The notes under the pieces are model-generated. The model did not search any database. It saw nothing but the letters and a program-made list of their open reading frames with translations, and was not told where the DNA came from. Of a stretch of DNA of 64,000 bases, positions 52,311 to 60,230 are shown in pieces. The stretch lies in the NCBI GenBank assembly GCA_963844695.1, contig CAWJPL010000003.1, positions 92,857-156,856 on the forward strand, read 5' to 3'. Positions within the stretch are counted from its first letter, which is position 1. Each line of letters opens with the position of its first letter. The position numbers and the translations under genes were made by a program. The DNA is from RYN-230 sp963844695. GTDB lineage: Bacteria; Actinomycetota; Actinomycetes; Streptosporangiales; Streptosporangiaceae.

Positions 52311-52412
52311 AGCAGTGTCTTATCTGTGCTGGCGATGTCCAGACACGACCCGCACCGACCGCTCGCCCGGGCCTGGCGGCCCGGGCTCGCTCGCCGGTTC
52401 TGGATATCGCTC

Positions 52413-52428
52413 ATAACCTTCTGATTAT
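52413..52428. promoter_or_regulatory. Candidate LysR operator in divergent promoter region
   Basis: ATAA-N8-TTAT (52413-52428) is a short inverted repeat with the T-N12-A arrangement usual for LysR sites. It lies inside a locally AT-rich stretch of the 177-bp interval between the LysR gene and coxM copy 2, 60 bases before the latter's start. Confidence 0.4.
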
Positions 52429-52487
52429 TACCGCTGGCCAGGAGCACTCGTACACTCGCAAACAGCGGTTACCCCGAGGGAGAGCGT

Positions 52488-53453
52488 ATGCAGGTTCCGG
52501 CCTACGTCGAGTACGAGAAGGCCACCAGCGTCGCGCACGCCCTCGCCCTGCTGGCCCGGTTCGGTCCGGAGGCGCGGATTCTGGCGGGCGGGCACAGCCT
52601 GATCCCGATGATGAAGCTGCGGCTCGCCCAACCCGAGACACTGATCGACATCAACGCCCTGACGGAGCTTTCCTACCTCACGGTGACCGGCCATGAACTG
52701 CGGATCGGCGCGATGACCAGGCATGCCCAGCTACTCGACTCAGCCGAAGCGGCCCGGCACTTCGCGATCCTGCATGACGCGGAGCAGGTGATCGCGGACC
52801 CGGTGGTGCGCAACTGGGGCACGGTCGGCGGGTCGCTGTGCCAGGCCGACCCGTCCGAGGACCTGTCGGCGGCCTTCGCCGCGCTCAAGGCGACGATGGT
52901 CATCGCCCACCCGGAAGGCACCAGGACGGTGCCGGCCCGGGACTTCCACACCGGGCCCTACGAGACGGTCGTCGCGCCGGGCGAGATCCTGACCGAGATC
53001 CGGGTCCCGATCCGGCCCGGCGGCGGCAGTGCGTACGAGAAGGTCGGGCGTCGGGCCGGCGACTGGCCGGTGGGCGCGGTCGGGTCGGCCCTGTGGCTGG
53101 AAGGCGGGCTGGACGGCGGCGGCCTGGACGGCGGCACCATCGCCGACGCGGGCATCGGGCTGACCGCGGTGGGTGCGCCGCACTTCTCCGCGGCTGAGGC
53201 CGAAGAGTTCCTGCGCGGCGCCCCGGCTACCGAGGAAAGCTTCGCCCGGGCCGGCGAGCTGGCCGCCGCGTCCTGCCGCCCGGTGTCGGACCAGCGCGGC
53301 CCGGCCGACTACAAACGCCACCTGGCCTGTGAGCTCACCGTCCGTTCGCTGCGGCGCGCCTGGCGACGTGCTGGACGACCTGCTGGGCGACCTGCTGGGC
53401 GACCTGCTGGGCGACGCGCCGGACAGCGCGCCGGACAACAGAGTGCAGGCTGA
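52488..53453 (+). CDS. coxM: CO dehydrogenase medium (FAD) subunit CoxM (copy 2)
   Basis: 321 residues. FAD motifs: ARILAGGHSLIPMMKLRLAQ and NWGTVGGSLCQADPSEDLSA, with AYEKVGRRAGDWPVGAVGSA and DQRGPADYKRHLACELTVRS at the C-terminal domain. GGGAGA precedes the ATG at 52488. It is clearly diverged from copy 1 (AGGHS rather than AGGQS). The last 25 residues are a repetitive GRPA tail encoded by a 12-bp tandem repeat; another frame over the same DNA is also open, so the true C-terminus is uncertain. Confidence 0.92.
   Translation: MQVPAYVEYEKATSVAHALALLARFGPEARILAGGHSLIPMMKLRLAQPETLIDINALTELSYLTVTGHELRIGAMTRHAQLLDSAEAARHFAILHDAEQVIADPVVRNWGTVGGSLCQADPSEDLSAAFAALKATMVIAHPEGTRTVPARDFHTGPYETVVAPGEILTEIRVPIRPGGGSAYEKVGRRAGDWPVGAVGSALWLEGGLDGGGLDGGTIADAGIGLTAVGAPHFSAAEAEEFLRGAPATEESFARAGELAAASCRPVSDQRGPADYKRHLACELTVRSLRRAWRRAGRPAGRPAGRPAGRRAGQRAGQQSAG
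53377..53412 (+). repeat. 12-bp tandem repeat in the 3' end of coxM copy 2
   Basis: GACCTGCTGGGC occurs three times in tandem (53377-53388, 53389-53400, 53401-53412), preceded by a degenerate copy at 53365. It encodes the repeated GRPA residues of the CoxM-2 tail. Confidence 0.9.
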
Positions 53454-53464
53454 GCACAGACGAC

Positions 53465-53977
53465 ATGCAGATAACGATCACCGTCAACGGCGTCGGCCAC
53501 ACCAGGGACGTGGAGGCCCGGCTGCTGCTGATCCATTTCCTCCGCGATGACCTCGGCCTGACCGGGTCACACTGGGGTTGTGACACCTCCAACTGCGGCG
53601 CCTGCGTGGTGTGGCTGGACGAGACGCCGGTCAAGTCGTGCACGGTGCTAGCGGCCATGGCCGACGGGCGCCGGGTGCGCACCGTGGAGGACCTGGCCCA
53701 TCACGGCCGTCTGGACCCGGTCCAGCAGGGCTTCGCGGAATGCCACGGGCTGCAGTGCGGGTTCTGCACGCCGGGCATGATGATGACCGCCCGGTGGCTG
53801 CTCGATCACCACCCGGATCCGTCTCCGGCCGAGATCCGCGAGGCGCTGTCCGGCCAGTTGTGCCGGTGCACCGGGTACGAGAACATCGTGCGCTCGGTCC
53901 GGTGGGCCAGTGAGCACGAGGCCAGCCAGCACGGGGCCAGCCAGCACGGGGCAGGCCGGCCCGGGGAGGGACGATGA
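53465..53977 (+). CDS. coxS: CO dehydrogenase small subunit CoxS (copy 2)
   Basis: 170 residues. It begins MQITITVNGVGHTRDVEARL; the [2Fe-2S] sites are GCDTSNCGACVVWLDETPVK and LQCGFCTPGMMMTARWLL with QLCRCTGYENIVRSVRW. All cluster cysteines are present. A short repeat (ASQHGASQHG) ends the protein. It starts 11 bases after the coxM stop and overlaps coxL by four bases (ATGA). Confidence 0.94.
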   Translation: MQITITVNGVGHTRDVEARLLLIHFLRDDLGLTGSHWGCDTSNCGACVVWLDETPVKSCTVLAAMADGRRVRTVEDLAHHGRLDPVQQGFAECHGLQCGFCTPGMMMTARWLLDHHPDPSPAEIREALSGQLCRCTGYENIVRSVRWASEHEASQHGASQHGAGRPGEGR

Positions 53978-56350
53978 GCACAGCGGCTGATCCGGCCCTG
54001 GACGGGGCCTACGGCTCGGTCCGGCGCAAGGAGGACGCCCGGTTCCTGCGTGGCCAGGGCACGTTCGTGGACGACATCCAGCGGCCCGGCATGCTGCACG
54101 GCGCGATCCTGCGCAGCCCCCTGGCGCACGCCAGGATCGTGTCGGTGGACACCGCCGCGGCGGAGGCGCATCCCCGGGTCCGCGCCGTCATCACCGGCGA
54201 GATGCTTAAGCAGCGGAAACTGGCCTGGATGCCCACCTCTGTCCCGTGACGTCCAGGCCGTTCTGGCCACTGACAAGGTCCGGTTCCAGGGCCAGGAGGT
54301 GGCGTTCGTCGTCGCCGAGGACCGCTATTCCGCGCGGGACGCGCTGGAGCTGATCCAGGTGGACTACGAGCCGCTGCCGGTGGTCGTGGACGCGACCCGG
54401 GCGCTGGACACCGGCGCCCCGCTGATCCGCGACGACGTGGCTGGCCAGCAGGACAACCACATCTTCGACTGGGCGGCCGGGGACCGGGCCGCCACCGACG
54501 CGGCGTTCGCCGCCGCCGACGTGGTCGTCACCCAGGACATGCTATTCCCGCGCTCGCACCCTGCGCCGCTGGAGACCTGTGGCGCGGTGGCCGAGATGGA
54601 CCCGGTCACCGGGAAGCTCACCGTGTGGGTCACCACGCAGGCGCCGCACGCGCACCGCATGCTGTACGCGCTGATCGCCGGGCTGCCTGAGCACAAGATC
54701 CGGATCGTGTCCCCCGACATCGGCGGCGGGTTCGGCAACAAGGCCCCCGTCTACCCGGGCTACCTGTGCGCCGTGGTCGCCACCATGCTGACCGGCCAGC
54801 CGGTGAAGTGGGTCGAGGACCGGTCGGAGAACCTGATGTCCACCGCGTTCGCCCGGGACTACCACATGCACGGCGAGATCGCGGCGACCCGGGACGGGCG
54901 GATCCTCGCCTTGCGGGCCCGGGTGCTGGCCGACCACGGCGCGTTCAACGGGGCGGCCCAGCCCAGCAAGTACCCAGCCGGGTTCTTCCACATCTTCACC
55001 GGGTCCTACGACCTGCAGGCGGCCCACTGCGAGGTCACCGGCGTCTACACCAACAAGGCCCCAGGCGGGGTGGCCTACTCCTGCTCGTTCCGGATCGCGG
55101 AGGGCGTGTACCTGGTCGAGCGGATGGTCAACCTGCTGGCCGGCGAACTCGGCCTGGACCCGGCCGAGCTGCGGATGCGGAACCTGCTGCGGCCCGAGCA
55201 GTTCCCCTACACCTGCCCGACCGGATGGGAGTACGACTCCGGCGACTACCCCCGGACCCTGCAGGTCGCGATGGACCTGGCCGGGTACCCGGAACTGCGG
55301 CGCGAGCAGGCGGAACGGCGGGCCCGCGGCGAGTACATGGGCATCGGGCTGAGCTTCTTCACCGAAGGGGTCGGCGCGGGGCCGCGCAAGGACATGGACA
55401 TCCTCGGCCTGGGCATGGCCGACGGCGCCGACCTGCGGATCTACCCCACGGGCGTGGCGGTGCTGAGCATTTCCTGCCAGACCCAGGGCCAGGGGCACGA
55501 GACCACTTTCGCCCAGATCGTCGCGCACGAGCTGGGGCTGACCCCGGACGACGTGGAGGTGGTGCACGGAGACACCGACCGGACCCCCTTCGGCCTGGGC
55601 ACCTACGGCTCCCGGTCCACGCCCGTGTCCGGCGCCGCGGCCGTCGTGGTGGCGCGCAAGGTGCGCGCGCGGGCCCGGGTGGTGGCGGCGGCCATGCTGG
55701 AGGCCGCACCCGAGGACCTGGAGTGGGCCCACGGCCGGTGGCAGGTCCGTGGCGACCCCGAGCAGGGCCGGACCATCGCCGAGATCGCGATGGCCGCGCA
55801 CTCCTCACTGGAACTGCCCGACGGCGTCGAGGGTCACCTGGATGCCGAAACCGTGTACAACCCGCCGAACCTCACCTATCCCTACGGCGCGTACATCTGC
55901 GTGGTGGACGTGGACCCGGGTACCGGCGCGGTCGCGGTGCGCCGGTTCATCGCGGTGGACGACTGCGGGGTCCGGATCAACCCGATGATCGTGGAGGGGC
56001 AGGTGCACGGTGGCCTCGCCGACGGAGTCGGCATGGCGTTGATGCAGGTCATCACCTACGACCAGGACGGGAACTGCCTCGGCGGCTCGTTCATGGACTA
56101 CCTGCTGCCCACCTCGGTGGAATGCCCGTCGTGGGAGCTGGGCCAGACCGTGACCCCGTGCCCGCACCACCCGATCGGCGCCAAGGGCGTGGGCGAGTCG
56201 GCCACGGTGGGCTCCCCGGTCGCGGTGGTCAACGCGGTGATCGACGCACTCCGCCCGCTGGGCGTCCGGCACGCCGATATGCCGCTCACCCCGGCCAACG
56301 TATGGTCCGCGATCCAGGGCCGCCCGGTGCGGGCCGACCTGGCCCTGTGA
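53974..56350 (+). CDS. coxL: Form I CO dehydrogenase large subunit CoxL (copy 2; apparent +1 frameshift)
   Basis: The molybdenum subunit of the second module. The first 88 codons (LDGAYGSVRRKEDARFLRGQ to LAWMPT) and the rest (DVQAVLATDKVRFQGQEVAF onward) are in two frames; the paralogue CoxL-1 reads continuously across the same point (LAWMPTLSYDTQAV). One extra base at about 54236-54241 explains it; without it the product is 791 residues. Form I loop: GGVAYSCSFRIAEGVY; molybdopterin motif GQGHETTFAQIVAHELGL; catalytic Glu in GAKGVGESATVGSPVAVVNA. No accessory genes follow, so maturation must rely on the other cox genes. Confidence 0.92.
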
Positions 56351-56382
56351 CCGGCCCAGCTCTGTTACCCGGGCCGGTCACA
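56346..56382. terminator. Bidirectional hairpin between coxL copy 2 and the DUF1345-like gene
   Basis: TGTGACCGGCCC (56346-56357) and its exact reverse complement (56371-56382) with a 13-base loop. The stem includes both converging stop codons. Confidence 0.75.
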
Positions 56383-57082
56383 CCTTCAGGATGTTGACCG
56401 CGCGGGCGATCACGAGGGCGCCTATGCCCAGCGATACGCACGCTTCCAAGATCATGAGGAGCTTGGCCCACGGCTTGATCGCGGAGGTGTCAGTCGGGCT
56501 GAACGCGGTCGCAGTCCAGAAGGCCAGCGAGAGGTAGTCCACAAACCGTGGTACCCAGGCCGCCGGCGCGTACTGGGTGTGCTGCATCTCCGGGAAGACG
56601 AACCCCGGGTCAGCGCGGGGGTGATGGGCCCGGGCGGCGGCCCCGCCCCGGTCCAGGTCCCAGTACCACAGGGCGAACGCGATCACGTTGGTGACCCAGA
56701 CGACCCCGCCGGTGGCCAGCAGCCCGATGGGGTTGTTTGCGAAGATCTCGTTGGTGGTCAGGATGTCTGCGATAAGCCGGGCGGCGGCGAACAGGTTCGC
56801 CACCGTGATGAAAGCGATGACGATCCTGATGACGGCCCGCAGCCAGGGCTTCTGCCGGTCGATGCGACCCGGATCCCCGATGATCAGAACGGCCAGCAAG
56901 ACGAGCAGCACAACCGGGACCACCCATCTGGGGTTCACCCGGTACGACGCGGGCAGCGCCACGTGCAGGGCGCCTGTGGCCAGGATCGCCAGCGCCACTG
57001 GCCACCAGTGCTCACCCCGCTCGGTGGCCGCAGCCTGCTTGCCCGGGGCTGGGCCCTCGGGAAGGAGATCGCCCGTGTCCAT
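56378..57082 (-). CDS. DUF1345-like multi-pass membrane protein
   Basis: 234 residues with about five or six hydrophobic segments (WWPVALAILATGALHVAL, WVVPVVLLVLLAVLIIG, VIRIVIAFITVANLFAA, NPIGLLATGGVVWVTNVIAF and the final LLMILEACVSLGIGALVIAR). The segment YLSLAFWTATAFSPTDTSAI resembles the pore-like region of two-TM potassium channels as seen in DUF1345 and related proteins. Transport activity cannot be asserted. Confidence 0.65.
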   Translation of the reverse strand: MDTGDLLPEGPAPGKQAAATERGEHWWPVALAILATGALHVALPASYRVNPRWVVPVVLLVLLAVLIIGDPGRIDRQKPWLRAVIRIVIAFITVANLFAAARLIADILTTNEIFANNPIGLLATGGVVWVTNVIAFALWYWDLDRGGAAARAHHPRADPGFVFPEMQHTQYAPAAWVPRFVDYLSLAFWTATAFSPTDTSAIKPWAKLLMILEACVSLGIGALVIARAVNILKV

Positions 57083-57264
57083 GTGCTCCCCATGCCGAAC
57101 ACGACGACGGTCTCATCTGCCCGGCCTGCGGGGATCACCCGCAGGGGATGGTGCGGGCTGGCCGCCGCCCGCGCCGCGGGACCCAGCCGGTATATCCGTT
57201 GCGGGGCGCGCCGCCGCCTGGTTACCTCGGCTGAAGGCATCACCGGCAGCCAGGGGGGATCAGG

Positions 57265-58998
57265 GTGGGACACGTCGAGGTGGCGCATGTGCATCACGCG
57301 CTGCCGGACGGGCGGGTGCTGCTCGACGACGCCTCGTTCCGGGTTGGCGAGGGCGTGGTCGCGGCGCTGGTGGGTCCGAACGGCTCCGGGAAGACCACGC
57401 TGATCCGGCTGATCGCCGGGGACCTGACCCCGCAGTCCGGCACCGTCACTACCAGCGGCGGGCTGGGGGTGATGCGGCAGTTTATCGGGGGGATCCGGGG
57501 GGTCGCCCCCCCGGGTGAGCACAGCATCGGGGGGATCCGGGGGGTCACACCGACTGGTGAGCACAGCGTGGGGGGGATCCGCGGGGACGACGCCCAGATT
57601 GAGCACGCCCTCGGTCGGCCTGGCGCGGAGCTGGTGGTTCGCGACCTGCTGGTTTTCGTTGCGGAAAAAAGGGTGCGGGAGGCTGCGGCGCGGCTGGACG
57701 CGGCGGAAGGCGCTATGCGGGCGCGGGGAGACGAGCCCGCACAGCTGCGGTACGCGGCCGCACTGGCGGACTGGGGCGACGCGGGCGGCTACGAGGCCGA
57801 GGTGCTGTGGGACGCGTGCACGGTCGCGGCGCTCGGTCTCGGCTATGAGCAATGCCGCGACCGGCCGGTGGGCACGCTGTCCGGCGGCGAGCAGAAGCGG
57901 CTCGTGCTCGAGGCGCTGCTGCGCGGCCCCGCCGAGGTCCTGCTGCTGGACGAGCCGGACAACTACCTGGACGTGCCGGGCAAGCTCTGGCTCGAGGAGC
58001 AGCTGGCCCAGACGCGCAAGACGGTCCTGCTAGTCAGCCACGACCGGGAACTGCTGGCCAACAGCGCGAAGCGGATCGTCACCGTCGAGGACGGCAGCGT
58101 GTGGGTGCACGGCGGTGGGTTCGCCAGTTACCCGCAAGCCCGGCAGGACCGCAACGACCGGCTCGACGAGTTGCGGCGGCGGTGGGACGAGGAGCACGAG
58201 AAGCTCAAGGAGCTGGTCCGCACCCTGCGGCAGAAGGCCTCGTACAACTCCGACATGGCCTCCCGGCTGCAGGCGGCGGTCACCCGGCTGCGCCGGTTCG
58301 AGGACGCGGGGCCGCCGGAACTCGCGCCCCGGGAGCAGAACGTGCGGATGCGGCTGCGCGGCGGCCGGACCGGGAAGCGCGCAGTGATCTGCGAGGACCT
58401 GGAGCTGACCGGGCTCATGCACCCCTTTGATTGTGAGGTCTGGTACGGCGACCGGGTGGCCGTGCTCGGTTCCAACGGATCGGGCAAGTCGAGTTTCCTG
58501 CGGCTGCTGGGCGGGTCTGACCTCCCGCACGAGGGAGTGGCCCGGCTCGGGGCCCGGGTCGTCCCGGGGCTGTTCGCGCAGACCCACGCCCGCCCCGACC
58601 TGGCCGGCCGGCGTCCCGCCGAGATCCTCATGACCGAGCACGCGATGCAGCGCAACGAGGCCATGGCCGCGCTGTCCCGGTATGAGCTGCAGCACTGCGC
58701 CGAGCAGCCGTTCGCCACCCTGTCCGGCGGGCAGCAGGCCCGGTTGCAGATCCTGCTGCTCGAGCTGAGCGGGGTGACCTTGCTCCTGCTCGACGAGCCG
58801 ACCGACAACCTCGACCTGGCCAGCGCGGAGGCGCTGCAGGCCGGGCTGGAGTCCTACCAGGGAACGGTCCTGGCTGTCACGCACGACCGCTGGTTCGCCC
58901 GGTCCTTCGACCGCTTCCTCGTGTTCGGGGCGAGCGGGGACGTCTACGAATCAGGCGATCCGGTGTGGGACGAGACTCGTGTGGCCAGGCCCCGGTGA
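57265..58998 (+). CDS. ABC-F family ATPase with internal 14-residue repeats
   Basis: A 577-residue ribosome-associated-type ATPase with two ABC modules and no membrane segments. Module one: GPNGSGKTTLIRLIAGDL, signature LSGGEQKRLVLEALL, Walker B VLLLDEPDNYLDVPGK. Module two: GSNGSGKSSFLRLLGG, LSGGQQARLQILLLE, LLLLDEPTDNLDLASAE. The linker between them is highly charged (DELRRRWDEEHEKLKELV). ABC-F proteins act on the ribosome in translation or antibiotic protection; the target here is unknown. In module one, after GVMRQF, a repeat (IGGIRGVxPxGEHS) adds about 34 residues. It starts at GTG 57265. Confidence 0.85.
   Translation: MGHVEVAHVHHALPDGRVLLDDASFRVGEGVVAALVGPNGSGKTTLIRLIAGDLTPQSGTVTTSGGLGVMRQFIGGIRGVAPPGEHSIGGIRGVTPTGEHSVGGIRGDDAQIEHALGRPGAELVVRDLLVFVAEKRVREAAARLDAAEGAMRARGDEPAQLRYAAALADWGDAGGYEAEVLWDACTVAALGLGYEQCRDRPVGTLSGGEQKRLVLEALLRGPAEVLLLDEPDNYLDVPGKLWLEEQLAQTRKTVLLVSHDRELLANSAKRIVTVEDGSVWVHGGGFASYPQARQDRNDRLDELRRRWDEEHEKLKELVRTLRQKASYNSDMASRLQAAVTRLRRFEDAGPPELAPREQNVRMRLRGGRTGKRAVICEDLELTGLMHPFDCEVWYGDRVAVLGSNGSGKSSFLRLLGGSDLPHEGVARLGARVVPGLFAQTHARPDLAGRRPAEILMTEHAMQRNEAMAALSRYELQHCAEQPFATLSGGQQARLQILLLELSGVTLLLLDEPTDNLDLASAEALQAGLESYQGTVLAVTHDRWFARSFDRFLVFGASGDVYESGDPVWDETRVARPR
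57484..57585 (+). repeat. In-frame 42-bp minisatellite within the ABC-F gene
   Basis: Two full 42-bp units (57484-57525 and 57526-57567) and a partial third to 57585. The unit begins ATCGGGGGGATCCGGGGGGT and ends GGTGAGCACAGC. Each unit encodes 14 residues. Confidence 0.9.
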
Positions 58999-59090
58999 CG
59001 GAAACGCTTGCTAGTCTGCATGGAGCGTAAGGAGCCAGGTCGCCCCTTCCGGGCCGGCTCCGCGATTGTCGAGGTGAAGGGGTCCGCACC

Positions 59091-59210
59091 GTGAAGAAGT
59101 TGCTGCTGCTCGCTCTGGCGGGGCTTGGCGTGTTTGCCGTCTGGCGGAAGGTCCAGGCGGACCGTGCCGAGCTCGATCTGTGGACCGAGGCGACGACCAG
59201 CGACGACTAG
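59091..59210 (+). CDS. DLW-39 family micro-protein
   Basis: A 39-residue protein from GTG 59091 to TAG 59210: KKLLLLALAGLGVFAVWRKV then QADRAELDLWTEATTSDD. It is exactly 39 residues and has the DLW motif that names the actinobacterial DLW-39 family: one membrane helix and a short acidic tail. The family is normally found near the gyrA/tRNA-Ile/tRNA-Ala end of the origin region, so it marks the resumption of conserved gene order here. Function unknown. Confidence 0.88.
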   Translation: MKKLLLLALAGLGVFAVWRKVQADRAELDLWTEATTSDD

Positions 59211-59268
59211 GCCAGGCATCGCCCGGCCCCTGAAGTGAGCGCGGCCGGGCTGAAGACGGGGGTTCGGT

Positions 59269-60090
59269 GTGAGCAGCGCGACACCAGTCACGCTGTTGTG
59301 TTGTGGCCTGCTCGGAGTCACCGCGGACGACGGCGGCATCCTGGAGCGGGCGTTCACCGAGGCCTTCGCCACCCAGGGCATCGTCCCCGGCACCGCGGCT
59401 TACGCCCGCAGCATGGTCCACGTCCACCAGACCCGCGGGCAAGCCGCCGTCGACGTGTTCCGCGCGCTGTTCCCCGACGCCCCGGGCCGTGCTGAAGCCG
59501 CCACGCTGGCCTTTGACCGCTCCTACCGGCTGGCCGTCGACCGCTCCGGGCTGGTCCCCATGCCAGGGGCATCCGAGGCGCTGCAGCAGATCCGCGGGTC
59601 CGGGGTCCGGGTGTGTTTCATCACCGGGCTGTCCCGGGGCCTGCTCGGTCTCGTACTGGATACCCTCGGCTGGCGGCGGCAGGTCGACTGGGTGCTGTGC
59701 CCCGAGGACGCACCCCGCGGTTACCCGTGGCCCGACCCCATGCTGTGCGCGATGCTGCGACTGGGAGTCACCGATGTCCGCGAGACCGCCTACGCAGGAG
59801 GCACCGAAAGCGGCGTCCTGTGCGGCCGGCGGGCTGGTGCCCAGATCGTGGCGGGGATCCTGACCGGAGGTCACACCCGCGACCGGCTACAGCGGGCGGG
59901 CGCGACCCATCTGCTGGGTAGCTTTGCTGAGCTTCCGGGAGTGCTGGCTGAGGCGGCCGATCCGGGGCGGGGGACGCCCGGGCCCTCTGCGTCTGCCGGG
60001 TCCGGGCCTGGTTCGCGGCCTGGATCTGCGTCGGGGGCACGGCCTGGATCTGCGCCGCCCGCGACCGCTTCGCCGGCGCCGCCCCCCTGA
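59269..60090 (+). CDS. HAD-superfamily-like protein lacking catalytic aspartates
   Basis: A 273-residue protein similar in layout to phosphonatase-like HAD hydrolases: GGILERAFTEAFATQGIVPG (cap), VRVCFITGLSRGLLGLVLDT (motif II), DWVLCPEDAPRGYPWPDPML and ATHLLGSFAELPGVLAEA (end). The usual DxxGTT nucleophile motif near the N-terminus reads LLCCGLLGVTADDGG, with Gly where the Asp nucleophile should be, and motif IV GDTxxD reads AGGTESGVLCGRRAG with both Asp replaced by Gly. It is therefore probably not a phosphohydrolase. A Pro/Ser/Gly-rich tail (about 45 residues) runs almost to tRNA-Ala. Confidence 0.7.
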   Translation: MSSATPVTLLCCGLLGVTADDGGILERAFTEAFATQGIVPGTAAYARSMVHVHQTRGQAAVDVFRALFPDAPGRAEAATLAFDRSYRLAVDRSGLVPMPGASEALQQIRGSGVRVCFITGLSRGLLGLVLDTLGWRRQVDWVLCPEDAPRGYPWPDPMLCAMLRLGVTDVRETAYAGGTESGVLCGRRAGAQIVAGILTGGHTRDRLQRAGATHLLGSFAELPGVLAEAADPGRGTPGPSASAGSGPGSRPGSASGARPGSAPPATASPAPPP

Positions 60091-60157
60091 CGGAGAGCCT
60101 CTGCTGCGCCGCCCTCTGGGTCGGCGCCAACCGGGTACCCTTGAACCGCTGTGGTGC

Positions 60158-60230
60158 GGGGCTATAGCTCAGCTGGAAGAGCACCTGCTTTGCAAGCAGG
60201 GGGTCAGGGGTTCGAGTCCCCTTAGCTCCA
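60158..60230 (+). tRNA. tRNA-Ala(TGC)
   Basis: 73-nt cloverleaf: acceptor GGGGCTA pairs with TAGCTCC and includes the G3-U70 identity pair of alanine tRNAs. The anticodon loop is CTTTGCAAG (TGC) and the T-arm is GGGGTTCGAGTCCCC. CCA is not encoded. It is the probable attachment site of the element starting at 60231. Confidence 0.96.

Noticed and set aside
60158..60230. Peptide GAKGTRTPDPLLAKQ read antisense through tRNA-Ala
   Set aside because: This is the well-known artefact of translating a tRNA gene; it is not evidence for a protein, although it shows that the integrase frame has no stop there.
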